A DNA stretch of 26,754 nt from Vicinamibacteria bacterium (GTDB taxonomy: Bacteria; Acidobacteriota; Vicinamibacteria; Vicinamibacterales; UBA2999), in assembly GCA_025938035.1 (NCBI GenBank), contig JAICQE010000041.1, positions 1 through 26,754 of the forward strand. Reading direction: 5' to 3'. The notes under the pieces are model-generated. The model was given only the letters and a program-made list of their open reading frames with translations. It did no database searches and was not told the DNA's origin. Both the position numbers and the translations under genes were made by a program. Shown here in pieces: positions 14,697-22,807 of this stretch (position 1 is the first letter of the stretch; every line of letters starts with the position of its first letter).

Positions 14697-15593
14697 TCAG
14701 CTGGCCGCCCCTGTGAGGGCGAGTTCCTTCTCGCCGACCTTGTGCTCTTTCTGCCCCAACTCGGTCCTCGCCCAGTCGGATTCGAATAGCTCCGCAATCC
14801 GCTTCACGACCTTAGGATCCTTGGTCAGGATCCCTACCTCGCGTCTTCCATCCAGTTCCAGCGCGCGGAAACTCTGGCTGCCGACAAACGCCTCGTTCCC
14901 GTCGCGGACGGCGGCGCGAACGTGCAGGCGCATGGGCGACTTCTGCACGCGCAGGGTTCCGGCGGCCCTCTTCGCGACTTTGCCGATCACGCGGATATCC
15001 ACGCCCATCTTGGCGCGCTGGCTCAGCAGCCGGATCATCTGCGGGTCCGACAATTTGGGATCCCAAATCACGAGCGTCTTCTTCGTGCGCTTGATGAACG
15101 TCGCCAGCTGCTCGCGCGCGTTCTCGGGACTGACGACGAAGCCATCGATCTCGGGCTCGAATTCCTGACGCATCACATCGGATTCGAAGAGCCGCAGGGC
15201 CTCGCCGACAACGCGGCGATCGCGGATGACCACGCCGAGGCTCCGGCTCTTGACGTCGAGGCCTGTGTAGTTGAATCCGTACACATGCAGTTCGGCGCGA
15301 TCGACGATCAGCAGCTTGCCGTGATAACGGGTCAGGTCGTCCGCGGTGCGCGTCACAGTGACGCCGGCGTCCAGCATCCGCAGCTCGAGCTGCCGCAGCC
15401 GCTTGTCGCCACCGGAGTTCGTATGCGCGATTAGCGCGCGAACGGCGACGCCTCGTTTCACGGCCGCTTCGAGCGCCTTTTCGACAGGTTTCAAGTCGAA
15501 CCTGAAAATCACGATGTCGATCGTCTCGCGCGCGCGCTCGACGGCGGCAAGGATGGGCTTGGTCCCATCTGCCGGCTGTACGATGAGTTCCAC
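14697..15593 (-). CDS. Phospholipase D-like (HKD) family protein
   Basis: A 298-residue protein. The GTG at 15593 is preferred because a strong AAGGGGAGG (15603-15611) lies 9 nt upstream; a longer frame would run into the NuoM-like gene. Two PLD modules are visible. The first has YHGKLLIVD (His91, Lys93, Asp98), a complete HKD motif. The second has LHVRAAVRD (His224, Arg226, Asp231), where the lysine is replaced by arginine, followed by AFVGSQSF. The superfamily cleaves or transfers phosphodiesters through a histidine intermediate. The Lys-to-Arg change may reduce or alter activity. No signal peptide is visible. It lies 82 bp after the Dab-type operon in the same direction and could be its last gene, with no obvious functional link. 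Confidence 0.83.
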   Translation of the reverse strand: MELIVQPADGTKPILAAVERARETIDIVIFRFDLKPVEKALEAAVKRGVAVRALIAHTNSGGDKRLRQLELRMLDAGVTVTRTADDLTRYHGKLLIVDRAELHVYGFNYTGLDVKSRSLGVVIRDRRVVGEALRLFESDVMRQEFEPEIDGFVVSPENAREQLATFIKRTKKTLVIWDPKLSDPQMIRLLSQRAKMGVDIRVIGKVAKRAAGTLRVQKSPMRLHVRAAVRDGNEAFVGSQSFRALELDGRREVGILTKDPKVVKRIAELFESDWARTELGQKEHKVGEKELALTGAAS

Positions 15594-15602
15594 TGAGTAT
15601 TG

Positions 15603-15611
15603 CCTCCCCTT
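15603..15611 (-). promoter_or_regulatory. Strong ribosome binding site deciding the PLD start
   Basis: AAGGGGAGG on the minus strand, 9 nt before the GTG at 15593. It is one of the few strong Shine-Dalgarno sites in the window and moves the start well inside the longer open frame. Confidence 0.7.
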
Positions 15612-15675
15612 ACGAAGCTCAGCCGAAACCGATGCCCCGCTGCCTGAACAAGTAGCAGCAAAGTGCTGGCCGTTC

Positions 15676-17076
15676 TCATCGTCCGACAGACCCCTCCCGG
15701 AATCGCAGGATCTCGGCGGCAGCTGCAAACCGCGAGTCGACCAGCGGCCGCGGGGCCAGGCCGAAACCGACGAGGGCGATCACGAGTGCGACGAAGGTCC
15801 ATGTTTCCCTGCGCGTCAACCCGAAACGAAGCCCTGGCGCCGCCGGTGGGCTCGCACGGCCACAAAACAGCGAAAAATACATCCGCAGCACCGCAAGACC
15901 GGTGAGCGCCGACGCCACGACGATCGCGAATCCCATCACGGGGAATTCGTCGACGGCGCCGTCGACGAGCAGTTCCTGACCGACGAACCCGAGCGTGCCT
16001 GGAAACCCGGTGCACGCCAATCCCATGCCCAGGAAGGTGATAGCCAGGAGCGGCATCCGTTCGTAGCCACCATGGAAGGTCCGAAGATCGAGCCGTCCGC
16101 GTCGCGCTTCGAGGACGAGTACGCAGCGGGCCAATCCGGCGAAGGCGAGTCCGGCCGACAGCCAGACCAGCAGTCCGCCTGCCAGGGCGCTCTCGCTCCT
16201 GCCATCGAGGCCCGCCATCACCAGCGCGGACTGGCTCATGAACAGATACCCGCAGGCACGGCGCGCGCTCGTCTGGACGAGCGCGAGCGCGGCGCCGTAG
16301 ACCGCCGTGCCCAGCGCCAGGATGGCGATCAGTCGCAGCGCCTCCGGCGAGGCGCGCGGCACGATCAGTACAACGGTCATGTACGCGCCGAGCTGGGGCG
16401 CACTGAAGAGAATCGCCGGACCCAGCCGGCCATGATCGAACACCTCGGGCACCCACGCGTGAAACGGGACGATGCCTTTTCGGATGAGCGCAGCGATCAC
16501 GATGCACCACAGGCCCGCTGTCCCGGTCCGCGGCGCGGCCGGGCCGGCCATCAGCACGACGCCAATCGCGAACAACAGCGTCGAACCGCCCAGATAGATT
16601 CCAGCGATACGCCGCTGATAGCCATGGGCCGAATCCTGCAGCGCAGCCATGAAGGTCCACACCGATGCCACCGACAGCAACAGCAGTACGACCGCGCTTT
16701 CGGTGAGAAACGACGCCAGCGTGATGAGCGTCGCGAGCGCCGTGCGGAGCACTCCGCCGCGGTCGAGCGATGCGCGCGGCGTAACGGCGACAGTCAGCAG
16801 CCACAGGCCCGCGGCAAACGGCAGGAACGCCGCCGACAGTGTGTCGACGCGAATGATTGCCTCGCTGCCGCCCCAGCTCAGGGAGGACACGGTCCAGGCA
16901 ATCCGACGGAAGTCGGGTGTAGCCGCGATGACGAATGTCGCGAGCAGCATGGATGCAGCCGCGATCACGGCCAGCCGCCGCAGTCGCTCGACATCCACGG
17001 CGAACAGTGCCGCGATGATCACGACAGCTGGCGCCAGGGCGGTGCCGGCGAGCCACAACCAGGCGTCACTCATCAC
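15676..17076 (-). CDS. NuoM/MrpD-like proton-translocating membrane subunit
   Basis: A 466-residue, strongly hydrophobic protein with about 13-14 predicted membrane segments. It has the antiporter-family core RKGIVPFHAWVPEVF, with the lysine on the broken helix before the PFHAW motif, then GPAILFSAP. Similar subunits move protons in complex I (NuoL/M/N), Mrp antiporters and the Dab inorganic-carbon transporter. Its gene overlaps the 3' end of the NuoL-like gene by 11 nt, so it is the third gene of the dab-type operon. The classical Dab complex has one such subunit, so this second one is an addition. Either of two adjacent ATGs (17076, 17073) may be the start. No other complex I genes are in the window. 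Confidence 0.85.
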   Translation of the reverse strand: MMSDAWLWLAGTALAPAVVIIAALFAVDVERLRRLAVIAAASMLLATFVIAATPDFRRIAWTVSSLSWGGSEAIIRVDTLSAAFLPFAAGLWLLTVAVTPRASLDRGGVLRTALATLITLASFLTESAVVLLLLSVASVWTFMAALQDSAHGYQRRIAGIYLGGSTLLFAIGVVLMAGPAAPRTGTAGLWCIVIAALIRKGIVPFHAWVPEVFDHGRLGPAILFSAPQLGAYMTVVLIVPRASPEALRLIAILALGTAVYGAALALVQTSARRACGYLFMSQSALVMAGLDGRSESALAGGLLVWLSAGLAFAGLARCVLVLEARRGRLDLRTFHGGYERMPLLAITFLGMGLACTGFPGTLGFVGQELLVDGAVDEFPVMGFAIVVASALTGLAVLRMYFSLFCGRASPPAAPGLRFGLTRRETWTFVALVIALVGFGLAPRPLVDSRFAAAAEILRFREGSVGR

Positions 17077-18427
17077 GATCGTCCACGGCGACGGTCATTG
17101 GGCGACGGTGTGGCAGCACAACCTCGCACAACCAGGCGTCGAGGCGGGTCAGCCGGCGCGCCATGCCTGTAAACGGCTCGACGACGAGGCGGTCGAGCAC
17201 GCTGTCCACGAACCCGCGTTCGAGCGCGAACAGGAAGAGCCGCCGCCGCACGCGCGCGGAGGTCACCCTCTCGAAAATGCCGCCGCGCGACGACGGCCGG
17301 TCGCCAATGGCGTCCTCGATGCCGTGTAGATCGTGCAGGACGTTTGGCGCGCTGAGGAACTGCAGCAGCCGGAAGCACGCATGGCCCGCGAGGTGAATGA
17401 ACGCGATCCCGTACCAACCGAGCGCGATCTCGACGACGATGATGCCGACCTGCGTCAGGGACGCGTACGCGAGCGACGACTTCACATCGCTCTGCACCCG
17501 TGTCGTCAACCCGGCGAAGAGCGCGGTCGCGGCGCCGAGCGCTCCGGCCAGAACGCGGGCGGCGAGCGATTGTTCGAGCAACGGCGCGGATCGCAGCAGC
17601 AGAAAGCATCCGGCGTGTATGGACAGTGACCCGTAATAGACCGCGCTCGACGGCGTCGGACCTTCCATCGCGCGCGGCAGCCAGCCGGAGAACGGCAGCA
17701 GCGCGCTCTTGCCGGCGACGGCGACGATCAGGAGGACGGAGATCATCGTCGCATCCGTGCCGGAGAGGACGCTGCCCGCAGACCCCGCGGTGCGCCCGAA
17801 GAGCAGCGACAGGCTGTCGGTGCCAGCCACGTTGCGCAGAAGCACCGCCGCCGACAGCATGGCCGCGTCGCTGATGCGGTACACCGACAGCACGCGGAAC
17901 GCGTTGGCGACCGCCGCAGGCCGCTCGTGAAAGAACGCCACCAGCAGCGCCGAGCTGAGACCCACGAACTCCCACCCGACGAAAAGCACCTGGATGTTGC
18001 CGGCCAGCGCCACGAGCAGGATGCCCGTCACGAACATCGCCAGCAGGACGAAGTAGCGGTTGTAGCCGGGCTCCCGGTGCAGGTACCGATTCGAAAAGGC
18101 CGAGACGACGCCGGCAATCGCGGCCGACAGCGCAGCGAAGGCGAGCGACAGGCGGTCGACGAGAAACTCGATTGCGACGCCGCGCTCGTGGGACGTCGAC
18201 CAGGCGCCGTAGGACAACAGCTGCGTGTCAGTCGCGGTTGCGCCGTAGACGACGAACGCCAGCGAGAGCGCCGCGAAGGAGATGAGCATCGCGCCACCGG
18301 CGAGCGAGGCTGTCCACCGCTCCGGCAGCGGTCGGTTCAGAAGCGACGCCGTCCCGAGCACGAGCAGCAGCATCGCGGGGGAACCGGCGCCGACCAGCAC
18401 CAGCACGGTGAGCGGAACACCGGGCAT
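17066..18427 (-). CDS. dabB: NuoL-like cation-translocating subunit of the Dab inorganic-carbon transporter
   Basis: A 453-residue membrane protein with about 13 hydrophobic segments. The NuoL/MrpA-type core includes VGWEFVGLSSALLVAFF, GKSALLPFSGWLPRAMEG, PTPSSAVYYGS and IHLAGHACFRLLQFL. The ATG at 18427 is fixed by a TGATG junction with the upstream dabA stop; longer frames enter dabA. In the described Dab system, DabB couples ion flow to DabA and powers energy-dependent bicarbonate or CO2 uptake. The histidine usual after the PTPxSA motif of complex I NuoL is replaced (YYGS), which may be a Dab-type trait. The downstream NuoM-like gene overlaps it. Confidence 0.85.
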   Translation of the reverse strand: MPGVPLTVLVLVGAGSPAMLLLVLGTASLLNRPLPERWTASLAGGAMLISFAALSLAFVVYGATATDTQLLSYGAWSTSHERGVAIEFLVDRLSLAFAALSAAIAGVVSAFSNRYLHREPGYNRYFVLLAMFVTGILLVALAGNIQVLFVGWEFVGLSSALLVAFFHERPAAVANAFRVLSVYRISDAAMLSAAVLLRNVAGTDSLSLLFGRTAGSAGSVLSGTDATMISVLLIVAVAGKSALLPFSGWLPRAMEGPTPSSAVYYGSLSIHAGCFLLLRSAPLLEQSLAARVLAGALGAATALFAGLTTRVQSDVKSSLAYASLTQVGIIVVEIALGWYGIAFIHLAGHACFRLLQFLSAPNVLHDLHGIEDAIGDRPSSRGGIFERVTSARVRRRLFLFALERGFVDSVLDRLVVEPFTGMARRLTRLDAWLCEVVLPHRRPMTVAVDDRDE

Positions 18428-21411
18428 CACGCGTGAGGACTCGAAGACTGCGCGGGCGCGGCGGAGCGCCCTGACGGATTCGCGCGGAGTACGACCGGCG
18501 GGAGAAAGCCACGCTTGCCCTGGTACCACGTCGCGGAGTTGCCCGTGACGACGCCGAGCGGATGTTGCGGCACGTAGCGGACGAAGCCTTCCGCCCGCAG
18601 TTCCCAGATCTCCCCGGAGCCGCTGTCCAGATGTGCCAGCCAGATCCAGCGATTGCGCGCGAGCCGCTCGATACTGGTGTTCTGCTGAACGACCTGACGG
18701 AGGCGCTCTCTCGGACCTTCCACGACAATCGCCAGCCGCGTCGGCTCGTGGATCTCGACCATCTGCCACGGCAGGCCGGTGCGCAGATCGCTCTGCGCGC
18801 CGTCCATGACGCCAAGCAGCGACGTCACGTTGTGCGGCAGCTTCGTGCCGCAGCCGTACCCGGTCGGATCGACGTAGCTGAAGTAATACTCGAGGCTGAT
18901 CCCGGCGACGACGGGAACCACCGCGCCAAGGATGCGCGCGAGCGTCGTCCCGTCGTCATCGCGTGTCGGATCGTAGGAGACGAGAAAGGCGCGCCGATCG
19001 AGGAACAACCCGCGCGTCCGCGCACGCCGTCCGACGATGCAGAAGGCGTTGGTGGCATGGCCGTACTCAGGCCGGGGCTGCGCCAGATCAGCGGCCCGGC
19101 CTTCGACATGCCCGAGGGCGGCTCGCGGCGGGTACCATAACGGCGCCGCATCGAATCGCCGGCACCGCTCGTGCGCCTCGCGGCGTCGGGCCTGTTCGAC
19201 TGCTGCCTGCGCCCGATTGAACAGCTCGTGCCAGGCGGCCGGGATCAGATCCTCGTCGAAGAAGATCACCGCGTTGTCGCAGGTATTGCGCTGGGCGCCG
19301 ACAAACCACGTCGACGCGTCGAGCGCGAGCCCCTCGGCGGCAAGCAGCTCGCGGACGCGAGGGTCGTTGGCCATCTGGGCAAACGCGCGGGCGTTGGGTC
19401 CGCCGCGGCCGCCTCCGCATGCGCCGCAGTCATGCGCCGACTCGTGCGGGTTGTTGAGGCTGATCGATCCGTGTCCCACGACCAGAACCAGCGGCGCGAG
19501 GCGACCGGTCACGCCGATGTCTTCGAGAACCCGGCGAACGATGTCCGCCATCTCCCGCACCGTAAACCCCGAATACCGGCCGATCGGCGGGTCAGCCTCC
19601 TCGCGATCGAGCTGCAGCCGTGTTCGCGCCGGCGTTGTCGACGTTTCCTGAACACGGCTCCATCGCGACGACAGCCACGGAAACACGACACGCAGCACCA
19701 GTGGAATCAGCGACAGCCACCCGAACGCGGTCATGAGCACGGCGCCGCGGACGGCCAGGCGGCTGCCCAGATGCACGTTGTAGCCAAGGAATCCGGCAGC
19801 TCGCCGCTGCAGGTGACGCGAGCGGCCAGTGAGGCGGTCGACGTCCGGATCGATTTCGCCCACGTAGTGGTCCGGTCGGATCGCCACCGGACACAGCGGC
19901 CGCGGATGAGCGTCGGTCACGCCCTGGTGGTACATCGCCACGTTGAAGAAGCCGGCGGTGCTGAGCGTCTCGCAGTCCGGCTCGACTTCCTCGAGGTGAC
20001 GGCGGAACGATTCCTCGCGCTCGTCGATGCAGAACACGGCCTGAAACGCCGGCGCCTGTAAACGCTCGCCGGCCTCGTGTCCGCTGAGCGCGTCGTAGAC
20101 GCGGTATCGGACCGTCCGCTCGAACGCCTGATGGAGGATGCGCCGCCGCCGGACGGCGTCGACGACACGGAGCTCGGCTTCCAGTTCGACAACGGTATCG
20201 CCCGTCCACTGCTCCACAATCGATCCGTCGACCCCGCAGAGCTGCGCCACCTGAAACAGCGGCCAGGCGCGTTCGATCGCCGTCGGCATCGCAACGTCGG
20301 CAAGATGATCCCGCAGGCGCGCGCGCAGCGTGGACACCGGACCGCAGGCGAGCCGGCGCGCTGCCTCGTCGAGCGCCGCCCGCTCGAACAGGAGTCGCAC
20401 GGCAAGGTACCCGCGAAGCGTCACCGTGAGATCGCGCGCCGGTACGCGGTCGGGGCGCTCCTCGATCTGCCGCACGATCCCGGCCCACCCGCGCAGCGCC
20501 AGGAGTTCGTCGCGCAGGTAGTCCGTCCACTCGCCGGCGGCGACGCCGAGCGTGGCGAGCGAATTCACGATCGAGTCCAGGGCGCTGCGCCGCGCCGCGA
20601 GGTCGTCGGCGACGATGGCCGGCAGCGCGCGCGCCCATCGGCCACACTGCGCGGCGAGTGGTGTGCGGTAGACCTCGAGAAAGCTGCCGTGAATCCCCAG
20701 GTGCCGTTCCGGCATCTGCCACTGTGCCAGGCCCTGATCCAGATAACCGGCGAGAAACCGGATAAGCGGCGGGTGAAACCAGGCGTCGGTATCGACACCG
20801 TGCGCGGCCACGAGCCAGTCGCGGTGCCGAACTGGTGCCGGACGGCGATCACGCTGCGGCTCGTGCGCCCGCCGGGCAGCCTCGACGCAGGCCGTCCACA
20901 ACCGGTGCACAGACCGCGCCTCCCCGGCCCGATCGCCGGGCTCCCCGAGCAGGGCGGCCCGCGCGTCCGCCGGCAGATCCAACCGGAACCGCGACAGCAC
21001 GTCGGTCTCTTCGAGGGCCCATGAGAGCTCCCGGCCGGCCGCCGCCGGAATGCCATGCAGCACCAGCGCGCGCCAGAAATCGAACCGGGAGGCGATCCCG
21101 GCCACCTGCGCGGCGGCTCCCGCGCCGAGCTGCTCGTACAGCAGCGCGTCCACGTCGCGGGCGAGAATGCGGCCCGCGGCCAGCTTGTCCCGATAGCGCG
21201 ACTCAGCGAGGAACGGTTCGCGCCCGAGCGTCACGGCGGCGTGCTCGACCGCCTCCTCGAACGGCAGGTGTTCGAAGGCGTGGAGCGTGTTGTGATGGAT
21301 GAAGATGCTGATCGGCCCCTGCGCCGGCAGCAGGTGCGCCAGCTCGTCGATCACGCGCATCAGCGGATGATCGGCAGCGCTGATCTCGCGCGCGTTCAGC
21401 TCGGGACGCAT
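18427..21411 (-). CDS. dabA: DabA-type (DUF2309) carbonic-anhydrase-like subunit of an inorganic-carbon transporter
   Basis: A 994-residue protein of the DUF2309/DabA family. All four zinc-site residues known for DabA can be placed. Cys461 and Asp463 are in VFCIDEREESFRRH, His647 in VGHGSISLNNPHESAH and Cys662 in DCGACGGGRGG. The His-Cys spacing of 15 equals that of the Halothiobacillus protein. IHHNTLHAFE near the N-terminus is also typical. DabA is thought to hydrate CO2 to bicarbonate in one direction, driven by its membrane partner. The start at 21411 gives the family N-terminus directly after a TATAAT box; upstream extension would cross the operator. It ends in a TGATG overlap with the NuoL-like gene. 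It is longer than the classical protein of about 830 residues. Confidence 0.93.
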   Translation of the reverse strand: MRPELNAREISAADHPLMRVIDELAHLLPAQGPISIFIHHNTLHAFEHLPFEEAVEHAAVTLGREPFLAESRYRDKLAAGRILARDVDALLYEQLGAGAAAQVAGIASRFDFWRALVLHGIPAAAGRELSWALEETDVLSRFRLDLPADARAALLGEPGDRAGEARSVHRLWTACVEAARRAHEPQRDRRPAPVRHRDWLVAAHGVDTDAWFHPPLIRFLAGYLDQGLAQWQMPERHLGIHGSFLEVYRTPLAAQCGRWARALPAIVADDLAARRSALDSIVNSLATLGVAAGEWTDYLRDELLALRGWAGIVRQIEERPDRVPARDLTVTLRGYLAVRLLFERAALDEAARRLACGPVSTLRARLRDHLADVAMPTAIERAWPLFQVAQLCGVDGSIVEQWTGDTVVELEAELRVVDAVRRRRILHQAFERTVRYRVYDALSGHEAGERLQAPAFQAVFCIDEREESFRRHLEEVEPDCETLSTAGFFNVAMYHQGVTDAHPRPLCPVAIRPDHYVGEIDPDVDRLTGRSRHLQRRAAGFLGYNVHLGSRLAVRGAVLMTAFGWLSLIPLVLRVVFPWLSSRWSRVQETSTTPARTRLQLDREEADPPIGRYSGFTVREMADIVRRVLEDIGVTGRLAPLVLVVGHGSISLNNPHESAHDCGACGGGRGGPNARAFAQMANDPRVRELLAAEGLALDASTWFVGAQRNTCDNAVIFFDEDLIPAAWHELFNRAQAAVEQARRREAHERCRRFDAAPLWYPPRAALGHVEGRAADLAQPRPEYGHATNAFCIVGRRARTRGLFLDRRAFLVSYDPTRDDDGTTLARILGAVVPVVAGISLEYYFSYVDPTGYGCGTKLPHNVTSLLGVMDGAQSDLRTGLPWQMVEIHEPTRLAIVVEGPRERLRQVVQQNTSIERLARNRWIWLAHLDSGSGEIWELRAEGFVRYVPQHPLGVVTGNSATWYQGKRGFLPPVVLRANPSGRSAAPAQSSSPHA

Positions 21412-21418
21412 GTCCTGG

Positions 21419-21449
21419 TTGCTATTATATAGTGATATTGTAATATTGC
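21419..21449. promoter_or_regulatory. Divergent AT-rich promoter/operator between dabA and arsR-type gene
   Basis: The only markedly AT-rich stretch in this GC-rich window. On the minus strand TATAAT (21424-21429) lies 12 nt before the dabA ATG. On the plus strand TTGCTA (21419-21424), a 16-nt spacer and TAATAT (21441-21446) form a promoter for the regulator. An inverted repeat ATATT-GT-AATAT (21435-21446) overlaps both, as expected for a small winged-helix dimer that represses both genes. The gap is only 40 bp, so the two transcripts have almost no leaders. Confidence 0.65.
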
Positions 21450-21451
21450 AG

Positions 21452-21835
21452 ATGCCGATGCCAACGCCGCGCGGACGCAGAGCGGGCGAGCCAGCCGCCG
21501 CCGCGGAGCTCCCCGCGTTCAAGGCGCAGTTCTTCCGTGCGCTGGCGCATCCAACGCGCATCAGGCTGCTCGAAGCGCTCGTGCGCGGCGGCCGGACCGT
21601 TCAGGAGCTGCAGGACGCGCTGACGCTCGATCAGCCCACGGTCTCGCAACAGCTTGCGGTGCTGAGACACCAGGGCATCGTGGCCGCGCAGAAAGAAGGG
21701 TTGTCGGTGCGGTACACGGTGCGCGACCCGCTCGTCGGTGAGCTGCTCGAAGTCGCCCGTCGCATCTTCAACAACCACCTCGTCACCACCAGCGGATTGC
21801 TGCGCGAACTGCAGCGGGAAGTCCGCCGCGGCTAG
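21452..21835 (+). CDS. ArsR-family winged-helix transcriptional regulator
   Basis: A 127-residue protein (125 if the second ATG at 21458 is used). The ArsR fold is clear: FFRALAHPTRIRLLEALVRGG, then the recognition helix LTLDQPTVSQQLAVLRHQGIV and the wing KEGLSVRYTV. No CxC metal-binding motif of classic arsenic or zinc sensors is seen, so the signal is probably not a soft metal bound at that site. It is transcribed divergently from dabA and shares a 40-bp operator-like region, so it most likely controls dabA and itself. Its stop codon overlaps that of the convergent ROK gene in the sequence CTAG. Confidence 0.88.
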   Translation: MPMPTPRGRRAGEPAAAAELPAFKAQFFRALAHPTRIRLLEALVRGGRTVQELQDALTLDQPTVSQQLAVLRHQGIVAAQKEGLSVRYTVRDPLVGELLEVARRIFNNHLVTTSGLLRELQREVRRG

Positions 21836-22746
21836 GAGCCCGGCCACAACCAGGCCGCGCCGCGCACGCCGCTGGAATCCCCATGCCGGGCGCGGACGAG
21901 CCGCGTGCGGACGGCTTCTCCCTGGCCAGCCGCGAACACCCATCGTCCCCAGAGCGGCGGAATCCGCGTATACAGCGTGTCGATATTCGAGAGCCCACCG
22001 CCGAGCACGACGACGTCCGGATCGAGCACGTTGATGATCGCTGCCAGGCCGCGCGCCGCGCGGGACACGTAGCGGTCCAACGTCGCCTGTGCGGCCACGT
22101 CGCCGCCGGACGCGTGAGCGAGCAGATCCGGCACAGCGCAGCGCCGGCCGGTATGCCGTTCGTGGTCTGACGAGAGTCCAGGCCCGGAGAGATACGTCTC
22201 GATGCACCCGCGCTTCCCGCAGTAGCACCCGGGGGCCGGCTCGTCGTCCGCATCCGCCCACGGCAGGGCATTGTGCCCCCATTCGCCCGCGATGGCATTC
22301 GCGCCGGTGAGCACCGACCCGCGCACGACGACGCCGGCGCCGGTTCCGGTGCCAAGGATGACGCCGAAGACGACGTCCGCTCCGGCCCCGGCGCCGTCGG
22401 CGGCTTCCGACATCGCGAAGCAGTTCGCATCGTTGGCGATGCGAACCTCACGATCGAGCCGCGCGGACAGATCGCTACCGAGCGGCCTGCCGATCAACCA
22501 GGTCGAATTCGCGTTCTTGACAAGGCCCGTTAACGGCGAGAGCGTCCCCGGTATGCCCACGCCGACGAAACCCCGGACCCCGGCTCGAGCCTCGAGCGCC
22601 TCCGTCACCGAGGCAATCGCGTCCAGCGTGGCCTGGTAATCGTCCCGCGGCGTGGGAACACGCAGGCGCGCCACCTCCCTGCTGCCGTCGAGCGCGATGC
22701 CTTCGATTTTCGTTCCGCCGAGATCGATGCCGATGCGCAGATTCAC
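21832..22746 (-). CDS. ROK family sugar kinase (fructokinase/N-acetylglucosamine kinase type)
   Basis: A 304-residue protein. It has the N-terminal ATP-binding LRIGIDLGGTKIEG and the catalytic region ANDANCFAMSEA. The ROK zinc site consists of His158 (GEWGHNALPW) and Cys174, Cys176, Cys181 in CYCGKRGCIE, followed by INVLDPDVVVLGGGLSN. This pattern is typical of Mak/NagK-type kinases that phosphorylate fructose, glucose or N-acetylglucosamine. The GTG at 22746 is chosen because the family sequence begins there; the open frame extends upstream only through a hairpin repeat (22753-22783). Its stop overlaps the ArsR gene stop by 3 nt (convergent). It is divergent from the alpha/beta hydrolase gene. 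Confidence 0.88.
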   Translation of the reverse strand: MNLRIGIDLGGTKIEGIALDGSREVARLRVPTPRDDYQATLDAIASVTEALEARAGVRGFVGVGIPGTLSPLTGLVKNANSTWLIGRPLGSDLSARLDREVRIANDANCFAMSEAADGAGAGADVVFGVILGTGTGAGVVVRGSVLTGANAIAGEWGHNALPWADADDEPAPGCYCGKRGCIETYLSGPGLSSDHERHTGRRCAVPDLLAHASGGDVAAQATLDRYVSRAARGLAAIINVLDPDVVVLGGGLSNIDTLYTRIPPLWGRWVFAAGQGEAVRTRLVRARHGDSSGVRGAAWLWPGS

Positions 22747-22752
22747 CGTTAC

Positions 22753-22783
22753 GGGTCCGCCTGAAGGCGGGGACACGACGTCA
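22753..22783. repeat. Second copy of the GTCCGCC hairpin repeat upstream of the ROK gene
   Basis: Read on the minus strand, GACGTCGTGTCCCCGCC-TTCA-GGCGGACCC closely matches the third unit of the array at 14666-14695. The hairpin CCGCC-TGAA-GGCGG occupies 22757-22770 on the plus strand. It fills most of the 60-bp divergent gap between the ROK and hydrolase genes, where it could interfere with or replace promoter elements. Confidence 0.75.
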
Positions 22784-22807
22784 CAGCTTAGGTGAAACAA
22801 TCAGCGG

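Noticed and set aside
15346..17172. Very long plus-strand open frame antisense to the PLD and NuoM-like genes
   Set aside because: The product is Arg/Gln/His-rich without domains, and the minus strand holds membrane proteins with clear family motifs. It is a high-GC shadow frame.
18428..18769. Upstream extension of the NuoL-like gene
   Set aside because: The extension would lie inside dabA and lacks hydrophobic family sequence. The TGATG junction gives a natural start at 18427.
21412..21561. Upstream extension of dabA
   Set aside because: It would cross the divergent promoter/operator and the start of the ArsR-type gene. The family N-terminus begins at 21411.
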